A DNA stretch of 9,430 nucleotides. It comes from Rhodocyclaceae bacterium UBA5602 (lineage in GTDB: Bacteria; Pseudomonadota; Gammaproteobacteria; Burkholderiales; Rhodocyclaceae). Of the stretch, positions 1 through 6,100 are shown in pieces. The position numbers and the translations under genes are program-made. The notes under the pieces were generated by a model. It was not told the DNA's origin, made no database searches, and worked only from the letters and a program-made list of their open reading frames with translations. The stretch is taken from NCBI GenBank assembly GCA_002424865.1, contig DILC01000072.1, forward strand, positions 25,845 through 35,274, written 5' to 3'. Position 1 is the stretch's first letter. Every line of letters starts with the position of its first letter.

Positions 1-2
1 GC

Positions 3-776
3 TGCTTTGGCCTGACCGAGCCGAACCACGGCTCTGACCCGGGTTCCATGATTACTCGCGCGAAAAAGGTAGACGGCGGCTACCGCGTATCGGGCGCGAA
101 GATGTGGATCACCAACTCGCCGATTGCAGACGTGTTCGTGGTATGGGCCAAGAATGACGAAGGCATTATCCGTGGCTTCATTCTGGAAAAGGGCATGCCG
201 GGTTTGTCCGCGCCCGCGATTCACGGCAAGGTCGGTTTGCGTTCATCCATTACCGGCGAGATCGTCATGGATGAAGTGTTCGTGCCGGATGAAAATGAGC
301 TCAATGTCAGCGGCTTGAAAGGCCCCTTTACTTGCCTTAACTCGGCGCGTTATGGCATTGCCTGGGGCGCGCTGGGCGCGGCCGAAGACTGCTGGTTTCG
401 CGCGCGGCAATATGTGCTCGACCGCCAGCAGTTCGGCAGGCCATTGGCGGCCAATCAACTGGTGCAGAAAAAGCTCGCCGACATGCAAACCGAAATCACG
501 CTGGGGCTGCAAGGTTGCCTGCGTCTCGGCCGCATGAAGGATGAGGGCCTCGCCGCGCCGGAAATCACGTCGCTCATGAAGCGGAATTCGTGCGGAAAAT
601 CGCTGGATATCGCCCGCGCCGCGCGCGACATGCTGGGCGGCAACGGCATCTCGGATGAGTTTGGCATCATCCGCCATGTGGTGAATCTTGAAGTGGTGAA
701 TACGTATGAGGGCACACACGATGTGCACGCCTTGATTCTGGGGCGTGCGCAAACGGGGATACAGGCATTTTCATAA
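3..776 (+). CDS. gcdH: Glutaryl-CoA dehydrogenase, C-terminal two thirds (5' end outside window)
   Basis: FAD-dependent acyl-CoA dehydrogenase that oxidises and decarboxylates glutaryl-CoA to crotonyl-CoA in lysine, tryptophan and aromatic degradation; soluble, passing electrons to electron-transfer flavoprotein. The open frame runs from the window edge: the codons before the first ATG read CFGLTEPNHGSDPGS, the flavin/substrate-binding segment of the family, so the true start lies upstream. About 257 of the usual ~395 residues are visible. Further matches to remembered human GCDH are WITNSPIADVFVVWAK, ARYGIAWG, QLVQKKLADMQTEITLGL, ARDMLGGNGISDE and NTYEGTHDVHALILGR. The Glu of TYEGTH (codon 708-710) is the catalytic base. 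The last third carries the helical C-terminal domain and looks intact. A thiolase start follows 36 bp downstream, consistent with a short catabolic operon. General acyl-CoA dehydrogenase is the alternative, but the segment match favours GcdH. Confidence 0.93.
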   Translation, partial: CFGLTEPNHGSDPGSMITRAKKVDGGYRVSGAKMWITNSPIADVFVVWAKNDEGIIRGFILEKGMPGLSAPAIHGKVGLRSSITGEIVMDEVFVPDENELNVSGLKGPFTCLNSARYGIAWGALGAAEDCWFRARQYVLDRQQFGRPLAANQLVQKKLADMQTEITLGLQGCLRLGRMKDEGLAAPEITSLMKRNSCGKSLDIARAARDMLGGNGISDEFGIIRHVVNLEVVNTYEGTHDVHALILGRAQTGIQAFS

Positions 777-800
777 AACTGCGCGGCAGGTTGCGCCAGC

Positions 801-806
801 AGGAGG
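801..806 (+). promoter_or_regulatory. Ribosome binding site deciding the thiolase start
   Basis: AGGAGG, a perfect Shine-Dalgarno core. It lies 3 nt before the ATG at 810 and 6 nt before the ATG at 813, so 813 is the better start. It indicates that the truncated thiolase was a genuine translated gene before it was cut off. Confidence 0.75.
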
Positions 807-812
807 TGAATG

Positions 813-992
813 ATGGCGGGAATGGCCGGGGTGGTGAATGAACCGATTTACATCGTCGACGGCGCACGCACGCCCTTCCTGAAATCGCGCAACACGCCGG
901 GGCCGTTTTCCGCGTCCGACCTGGCTACCTACGCTGGCCGTGCGCTGCTGGCGCGGCAAGCGTTTGCCCCCGATGCGCTAAGGAAACTCTGA
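813..992 (+). pseudogene. Thiolase (acetyl-CoA acetyltransferase family), 5' remnant cut by the IS element
   Basis: N-terminal fragment of a thiolase, the enzyme class that joins or cleaves acyl-CoA and acetyl-CoA. After a short leader the product reads PIYIVDGARTPF then PGPFSASDLA and RQAFAPDAL, which is the start of FadA/AtoB-type thiolases (VDGARTPF and the following helix). Homology stops at codon CTA (978-980), exactly at the IS boundary. The frame then runs into the element and ends at TGA 990-992. Full-length thiolases have about 390-430 residues, and the active-site Cys near residue 90 and the later His and Cys are absent, so the fragment cannot be an active thiolase. The start at 813 is chosen from the strong ribosome binding site at 801-806. 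The rest of the gene is not found on the other side of the IS: see findings. Confidence 0.85.
978..981. repeat. CTAA at left edge of the IS (target duplication or target consensus)
   Basis: CTAA directly precedes the left terminal repeat and is repeated as CTAA at 1837-1840 directly after the right one. IS5-group elements duplicate a 4-bp YTAR target, which CTAA fits. Because the target itself is a consensus, the match does not by itself prove that both flanks come from one insertion event. Confidence 0.8.
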
Positions 993-997
993 ACAAG
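982..997 (+). repeat. Left terminal inverted repeat of the IS5-type element
   Basis: GGAAACTCTGAACAAG; pairs with the complement of 1821-1836 at 14 of 16 positions, with mismatches at positions 5 and 6. It resembles the IS5-group terminal consensus beginning GGAAGGT and ending GAACAAG. Confidence 0.88.
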
Positions 998-1544
998 GTG
1001 TGAACGATTTTGTCGTAGGCATGTCAGACGAGGGACTTCGCACACACGGATGGAAACGATGAAACAGATGACGCTCTCGACGGGTGGCTTTGACCGGTAC
1101 GGCAAGACGACGCGCCGCGCGGCGTTTCTGGCCGAGATGGAACGGGTGGTGCCGTGGGCGGCGCTGTGCGCCCTGATCGAGCCGGTGTATCCGAAGGCCG
1201 GCAACGGCCGGCCGCCGATCGGCCTGGAGCGCATGCTGCGCATCTACTTCCTGCAGAACTGGTTCAACCTGTCCGACCCGGCGGTCGAGGAAGCCCTCTA
1301 CGACTCGCTGTCGATGCGCAACTTCGTCGGCATCGATCTGGACCGGGAAGGCGCGCCGGACGAAACCACCAGCGGCAAGTTCCGCCACCTGCTGGAAGCG
1401 CATGACCTGGGCAAGCGGCTGTTCGAGGAAGTCGGTCGGCACCTTCAGGCCAGGGGCCTCAAGGTCAGCACCGGCACGATCGTCGATGCGACGATCATCA
1501 ACGCGCCGTCCTCGACCAAGCATCAGAAGGGAAAGCGCGATCCC

Positions 1545-1562
1545 GCCCAGATACGGGTTCAA
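1545..1562 (-). repeat. 18-bp unit, copy 1 (inverted), inside the transposase gene
   Basis: On the minus strand this reads TTGAACCCGTATCTGGGC, matching the consensus TTGAAYCCGTNTCTGGRC of the other two copies. On the plus strand it encodes AQIRVQ, codon-aligned, between KRDP and KMCQTKKGNQW. In E. coli IS5 the same place reads RDPEMHQTKKGNQW, so six residues are extra here. Confidence 0.8.
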
Positions 1563-1601
1563 AAGATGTGCCAGACCAAGAAGGGCAACCAGTGGTACTT
1601 T

Positions 1602-1619
1602 TTGAATCCGTTTCTGGAC
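1602..1619 (+). repeat. 18-bp unit, copy 2, inside the transposase gene
   Basis: TTGAATCCGTTTCTGGAC encodes LNPFLD, codon-aligned, between QWYF and GMKAHIGVDS. E. coli IS5 reads QWHFGMKAHIGVD without a gap, so the unit is an exact six-codon addition. It differs from copy 3 at one base. Confidence 0.85.
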
Positions 1620-1700
1620 GGCATGAAGGCCCATATCGGGGTGGATAGCCAGACCAAGCTGATCCACTCGGTAGTCGCTACCTCGGCCAACGTGCATGAT

Positions 1701-1718
1701 TTGAATCCGTGTCTGGAC
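1701..1718 (+). repeat. 18-bp unit, copy 3, inside the transposase gene
   Basis: TTGAATCCGTGTCTGGAC encodes LNPCLD, codon-aligned, after ANVHD and before KHPLPQLLHG. E. coli IS5 has ten residues between the corresponding HD and the end of LLHG, and the present protein has those ten plus these six. Confidence 0.8.
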
Positions 1719-1820
1719 AAGCACCCGCTCCCGCAACTGCTGCATGGCAACGAGAACCGGGTCTATGGTGACTCGGCCTACGCCAGCCAGAAGGACTTGA
1801 TCCGCCAAGCCGCGCCGACA

Positions 1821-1836
1821 CTTGTTCAGACCTTCC
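1821..1836 (-). repeat. Right terminal inverted repeat of the IS5-type element
   Basis: CTTGTTCAGACCTTCC on the plus strand, the inverted partner of 982-997. The adjoining CTAA at 1837-1840 is the right-hand flank. The truncated transposase frame is translated through this repeat. Confidence 0.88.
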
Positions 1837-1840
1837 CTAA
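1837..1840. repeat. CTAA at right edge of the IS
   Basis: Matches CTAA at 978-981 and fits the YTAR target of IS5-group elements. The DNA beyond it does not continue the thiolase reading frame in any recognisable way. Confidence 0.8.
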
Positions 1841-1876
1841 CTATTGCAAACGCTCATAGCTCCATTTATCGTGTGA

Positions 1877-1910
1877 ATTCTGCGGCATTTATCGCGCGCC
1901 GCTTCAGAAT
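1877..1910 (+). other. Imperfect hairpin in the intergenic region
   Basis: ATTCTGCGGC (1877-1886) can pair with GCCG (1898-1901) and CAGAAT (1905-1910), giving ten base pairs with a CTT bulge and an 11-nt loop. No T-run follows, so a standard terminator is not supported. CATTTATCG occurs at 1863-1871 and again in the loop region at 1886-1894, a 9-bp direct repeat with a 23-bp period. The function is unknown. Confidence 0.3.
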
Positions 1911-1923
1911 GTTTCACGGATAA

Positions 1924-1936
1924 GTTACTTTGTAAC
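1924..1936. promoter_or_regulatory. Palindrome GTTAC-TTT-GTAAC, possible operator, near a TATGAT box
   Basis: A perfect 5-bp inverted repeat with a 3-bp spacer lies ~100 bp before the efflux operon. TATGAT at 1948-1953 resembles a -10 box, and TTACTT at 1925-1930 lies 17 bp upstream of it as a weak -35, so the palindrome would overlap the promoter. This is a pattern-based suggestion only; short palindromes also occur by chance. Confidence 0.3.
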
Positions 1937-2007
1937 ATGATGTGAGATATGATTCCCGGCCGCGGAAGCGCCACGGATTATTGGATTTCTTGTATTTCAT
2001 CCGGCCG

Positions 2008-2024
2008 CTTAAGGCTGCTTTAAG
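2008..2024 (+). promoter_or_regulatory. Direct repeat CTTAAG-N5-TTTAAG, candidate response-regulator box before the efflux operon
   Basis: CTTAAGGCTGCTTTAAG contains two YTTAAG hexamers separated by 5 bp (11-bp period), the arrangement used by OmpR-family regulators of the PmrA/QseB type. Another GTTAAG overlaps at 2024-2029. The 10-mer CGCTTAAGGC (2006-2015) recurs exactly at 7883-7892 before the cytochrome gene. The box ends only 14 bp before the ATG at 2039. An activated promoter would therefore need a very short leader or a later start codon such as 2051 or 2054, or else the site represses. Confidence 0.5.
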
Positions 2025-2038
2025 TTAAGGCGCTCAAG

Positions 2039-3142
2039 ATGATGCCCACTATGATGAAACGACTCCTCCTCGCCCTCCTCTGCCTGCCGCTTTACGCCCA
2101 GGCGGAGAATGTCCTGCTCAAACTCTCGCCAGAGCAGATCAAGTCACAATCCATTACGGCCCAGGCGCTGAACAGCTTTGAGGCTGGCGGTGGCAGACGC
2201 CTGCCGGCGCAGGTTGTGGTGCCGCCACGGCAGATAGAGGTCATCAGCGCGCCGCTGGCCGGCGCCGTCACTGCCGTGCTCGCCGCCTATGGCGAAAGCG
2301 TGAACAGCGGACAGCCGCTGATTCGCCTGCAGGGCGCGCAAATGCTGGAACTGCAACGCGATTACATCCAGGCCCAGGCGCAAGCCGAGGTCGCCAGTGA
2401 AAGCCGCCGCCGCGACGAGGCGCTCCATGCAGATGGCATCATCTCTGGCGGCAGGCTGTCCGTCACCCGTGCTGCCGAGCGCCAGGCCGCCGCGCAACTG
2501 GCCGAAAAGCGCCAGTCCTTGCGCCTGGCCGGGCTGGATGCGCCCGGCAGCGCAGCCAGGGGGTTCTCCGGCGTCGCCGAAATTCGCGCGCCGTTTACCG
2601 GTGTTGTGCTTGAAGCAGCCGTACAGCCGGGGCAGCGGGTCGAGACCAGTACGCTGCTGTTCAAGCTGGGGCGGATTGATTCCCTGTTGTGGCTGGAAAT
2701 TCAGGCCACCCCCGCCCAGGCCGCAGGCCTTGCGCCCGGCGACAAGGTCACGGTGGCAGGCTGCGCACAAAACGGGCAGCTGACCCTGATCGCGCCGCAC
2801 ATGAATCCGGCGACCCAGTCCCTGCTGCTGCGGGCAGAACTGCCCAAGCCGGCGGCATGCGTCAAACCCTTCCAGTTCGTGCAGGTCACCATCACGCCGG
2901 CCACACCACAATCCGGCAATACCTGGCGCGTGCCCGTCAGCGCCTTGGTGCGCCATCAGGGCAAGGCCTGGCTGTTCGCCGCGGTATCTGGCGGCTTCAG
3001 CCCCATCCCCGTGACGGTGCTGGATGAGACTGAAAAAACCTCGCTGGTTGCTGTCGAAATGCCAGGTGAAACCCGCGTCGTGACCCATGGCGTGCTCCCC
3101 CTCAAGGCTGCCTGGCTGGGCCTGGGCGCGGCAGCCAATTAA
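2039..3142 (+). CDS. RND efflux periplasmic adaptor (CzcB/CusB-like membrane fusion protein)
   Basis: Bridges the inner-membrane pump to the outer-membrane channel in a tripartite metal exporter. Residues 1-22 form a signal peptide (basic KR, hydrophobic LLLALLCLPLYA, AQA before the cut), so the protein is exported. The lipoyl/barrel-sandwich halves are at about 68-100 (EVISAPLAGAVTAVLAAYGE then GQPLIRLQG) and 181-212 (EIRAPFTGVVLEAAVQPGQR), joined by an alpha-hairpin rich in Q, A, E and R at about 101-165. A beta-barrel follows from about 215 and a membrane-proximal domain from about 290. At 367 residues it is in the normal range for short adaptors, and it lacks an N-terminal Met- or His-rich metal-binding stretch. 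AAGG at 2027-2030 precedes ATG 2039 by 8 nt; 2042, 2051 and 2054 are alternative starts. The pump gene begins 15 nt after the stop, so they form one operon. Confidence 0.9.
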   Translation: MMPTMMKRLLLALLCLPLYAQAENVLLKLSPEQIKSQSITAQALNSFEAGGGRRLPAQVVVPPRQIEVISAPLAGAVTAVLAAYGESVNSGQPLIRLQGAQMLELQRDYIQAQAQAEVASESRRRDEALHADGIISGGRLSVTRAAERQAAAQLAEKRQSLRLAGLDAPGSAARGFSGVAEIRAPFTGVVLEAAVQPGQRVETSTLLFKLGRIDSLLWLEIQATPAQAAGLAPGDKVTVAGCAQNGQLTLIAPHMNPATQSLLLRAELPKPAACVKPFQFVQVTITPATPQSGNTWRVPVSALVRHQGKAWLFAAVSGGFSPIPVTVLDETEKTSLVAVEMPGETRVVTHGVLPLKAAWLGLGAAAN

Positions 3143-3157
3143 GCGCGGCAAGACACC

Positions 3158-6100
3158 ATGTTCACACGCTTGATTGAATTTGCGCTTACCCAACGCCTGC
3201 TGGTCATCGTCGGCACCATCCTGTTGATTGGGGGCGGCATTGTCGCTTTCCGCGACTTGCCCATCGACGCCTTTCCCGATGTCTCCTCGACCCAGGTCAA
3301 GATCATCATGAAAGCGCCGGGCATGACCCCCGAAGAAGTCGAAGCGCGCATCGTGACGCCGATCGAAATTGAAATGCTCGGCATCCCGAAGAAAAGCCTG
3401 GTACGCTCGGTGGCCAAATATGCGATTGCCGACATTACCCTCGACTTCGAGGAAGGCACCGACATTTACTGGGCGCGGCAGCAGGTCTCCGAACGGCTTG
3501 CGGGTGTCATGAAGGATCTGCCGGATGGCGCAAATGGCGGCCTGGCGCCGATCACCACGCCACTGGGCGAGATGCTGATGTTCACGATAGACGGCGACCT
3601 GCCCCTGGCGGAAAGGCGCAGCCTGCTCGACTGGGTGATCCGCCCGCAGTTGCGCACCCTGCCCGGCGTCGCCGACGTGAACAGCCTTGGCGGCCATGTG
3701 CGCACCTTCGAAGTGACCCCCCAACTGGTCGCGCTCAAGGCCCGGGGCCTGATGCTGGCCGACCTGCAACATGTGCTGGAAACCAACAACCGCAACGATG
3801 GCGCAGGCCGCCTGACAGAAGGCGAGGAGTCGTTGCTGGTGCGCATTGAAGGCAGCATCAAGGGCATCGATGACATCCGCGCCATTGTGGTTGCCAACCG
3901 CAATGGCATGGTGACGCGCGTCGGCGACGTGGCCAATGTGCATATCGGCAGCCTGACCCGCTATGGTTTCGTCACCCGCGGCGGCGCGGGTGAAACCGTC
4001 GAAGGCCTGGTGCTCGGCCTGCGCGGCGCCAATGCTCGCCAGGTGGTGGAAGGCGTGCGGGCGAAGCTGAAGGAAATCGAGCCCTCGCTGCCCAAGGGTG
4101 TTTCCATCAACATCTTTTACGACCGCGGCGTTTTGGTGGATCGCGCCGTCGGCACGGTGTCCAAGGCGCTGTATGAAGCCATCATCCTGGTGCTGGTCCT
4201 GCTGTTCGCCTTTCTCGGCAACCTGCGCGCCGCCGTTACCGTGGCTTGCGTGTTGCCGCTGGCGGCGCTGCTCACCTTCATCATGATGCAGCTGTTTGGC
4301 ATGTCGGCCAACCTGATGAGCCTGGGCGGCCTGGCCATTGCCATTGGCATGCTGGTGGATGCCGCCGTGGTGGTCGTGGAAAATATCGAAAGCCACCTCG
4401 CCCAGCCCAGCCCGCCATCCATTCCGCTGCTGCACCGTTTTTACCGCGCGGTGCGCGAAGTCGCCGTGCCTGTCGTCTCCGGCGTGGCCATCATCATCAT
4501 CGTGTTTCTGCCCTTGCTCACCCTGCAGGGACTGGAAGGCAAGCTGTTCATCCCCGTCGCGATGACCATCGTCTTCGCGCTTTCCGGTTCGCTGCTGCTT
4601 TCCCTGACCACCATTCCGGTGCTGGCTTCATACCTCATCAAACCCGGTCATGGTACAGCGACGGATTCAACCACAGGCGCGAACGAGCACCCGCTACCCT
4701 GGCTGCCGCGCAAGGCGCTGGCGATTTATGAGCCGGTGCTCGCCTGGGCGCTGGCCAATGCACGCAAAGTCATGGCGACTGCGCTCGGCCTGCTGGCGGC
4801 GACCGTCGTCGCCTTCATGTTTCTCGGCAAGACCTTCATGCCGACCATGGATGAAGGCGACATCCTGATGCAGCTCGCCAAGCTGCCCTCTGTCAGCCTC
4901 GATGCCAGCGCCGAAACCGACCTGGCGGTGCAGCGGGCCTTATTGGCCAAGGTGCCGGAGATCAAGAATATCGTCGCCCGCACCGGGTCCGATGAACTCG
5001 GACTTGACCCGATGGGCCTGAACGAGACGGATACCTTCCTGGTACTCGCCCCACGCGACCAGTGGCGCAAGCCGGACAAGGAATGGCTGACGGATGAAAT
5101 CCGCAAGGTCATGGCTGGGTTTGCCGGTATGGACATCGCCTTCACCCAACCCATCGACATGCGTATTTCGGAAATGCTCACCGGTACCCGTGGCGACCTG
5201 GCCATCAAGCTCTATGGCACCGATCTGGTGGAGCTCAACAGCCTCGTCGAACGCATCGCTACCCTGCTCAAGACCGTGCCTGGCGCGCAGGATGTGCTGA
5301 CGGTAAAAAATGAGGGCGTGCAGTACTACACCGTAGCCATCGACCGTCTGGCTGCCGGTCGGCTGGGCCTGGGCATAGACGAAATTGCCGCCACCCTGCG
5401 CGCGCAATTGGAAGGCAAAAACGTGGGCCTGGTGCTGGAAGGCAACCGGCGCACGCCGCTGGTCATCCGTGGTGGTGACGACACCCGCCTCTCGCCCGCC
5501 CTGTTTGCCGACATTTTTCTGGCCTTGCCAGACGGCGCCGGCACCGTGCCGCTTTCGGCCGTCGCCCAGCTCAAGCGGGTTGCCGGACCGGTGAAAGTGG
5601 ATCATCAGGACGCCGCACGCCTGGTTGTCGTGCAGGCCAATGTCCGTGGCCGCGACCTCGTCGGTTTCGTGGAGGAAGCCAAGGCACGGATAGCCAAGGA
5701 AATCGCCCTGCCCGTCGGCTACCGCCTGACCTGGGGTGGCCAGTTTGAAAACCAGCAGCGCGCCGCCAAGCGGCTGGCGCTTGTCGTGCCCATCGCGCTG
5801 GCATTGATTTTCTACATCCTGTTCATCACCTTCGGTTCGGTGCGCCAGGCAGTGCTGGTCATCAGCATGGTGCCCTTCGCCATGATGGGGGGCATCTTTG
5901 CCCTGCTGGGTTTCGGCGAATACCTGTCGGTACCCGCCTCTGTCGGTTTTATCGCCTTGCTGGGCATCGCGGTATTGAACAGCCTGGTGCTGATTGATTA
6001 CTTCAACCAGTTGCGTGCGCAGGGCCTGCCCATCGAGCGCGTCGTCACCGAAGGCGCCAAGCGGCGGTTGCGGCCGGTGTTGATGACGGCGACCATTACC

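Larger units (their letters stand above)
982..1836 (+). mobile_element. IS5-family insertion sequence, internally deleted (855 bp)
   Basis: Element bounded by 16-bp imperfect inverted repeats, GGAAACTCTGAACAAG on the left (982-997) and GGAAGGTCTGAACAAG read inward from the right (complement of 1821-1836), matching at 14 of 16 positions. CTAA flanks it on both sides, the YTAR target type of the IS5 group. Autonomous IS5 elements are about 1.2 kb, so roughly 0.3-0.4 kb is missing. The loss is inside the element near the right end: the coding frame goes from the second-Asp region straight into the right terminal repeat. With both ends kept and the transposase broken, this is a non-autonomous derivative that could only move with a transposase supplied in trans. 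It also carries three 18-bp in-frame units described separately. Confidence 0.9.
1050..1859 (+). pseudogene. IS5-family transposase, truncated before the catalytic Glu and carrying three 6-residue insertions
   Basis: DDE transposase of the IS5 group. The N-terminal domain is recognisable (VYPKAGNGRPPIGLERMLRI, WFNLSDPAVEEALYDSLSMR, then FRHLLE). The catalytic core shows the first Asp in TGTIVDATIINAPSSTK (D146) and the second in VYGDSAY (D241). The family then continues for about 90 residues, including a VEHPF-type segment with the third acidic residue and a final helical part. Here the frame reads QKDLIRQAAP, enters the right terminal repeat and stops at TAG 1857-1859 outside the IS, giving 269 residues instead of about 326-340. 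Compared with remembered E. coli IS5 transposase, six residues are added at three places: 166-171 (AQIRVQ), 185-190 (LNPFLD) and 218-223 (LNPCLD). The product should be catalytically dead. ATG 1050 is the first plausible start in the element; ATG 1059 is an alternative. Confidence 0.88.

Noticed and set aside
1545..1718. CRISPR array or tandem repeat made by the three 18-bp units
   Set aside because: The units are unevenly spaced, one is inverted, and the sequence between them is conserved transposase coding sequence, not spacers.
978..1808. A 276-codon minus-strand frame covering the IS element
   Set aside because: It is the antisense of the recognisable transposase; its product matches no family I know.
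1877..1910. Hairpin as a rho-independent terminator
   Set aside because: The stem has a bulge and an 11-nt loop, and the bases after it are GTTTCACGGA rather than a T-run, so termination is not supported.
1841..1924. Continuation of the thiolase gene after the IS
   Set aside because: The rejoined frame reads TIANAHSSIYRVNSAAF and stops at TAA 1920-1922; this has no resemblance to thiolase.
2804..2821. Another copy of the 18-bp unit (ATGAATCCGGCGACCCAG)
   Set aside because: Only the first part resembles the unit; the second half does not match, and the codons MNPATQ fit the adaptor family.
2144..4435. A 763-codon open frame on the minus strand, opposite the adaptor and pump genes
   Set aside because: The composition (many His, Gln, Arg, Gly, Ala) and lack of any recognisable domain are typical of the antisense frame of GC-rich coding DNA. 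The plus strand here encodes two well-conserved proteins.
4940..5605. A 221-codon minus-strand frame within the pump gene
   Set aside because: Shadow of the RND coding frame; no domain, and no ribosome site or operon context.
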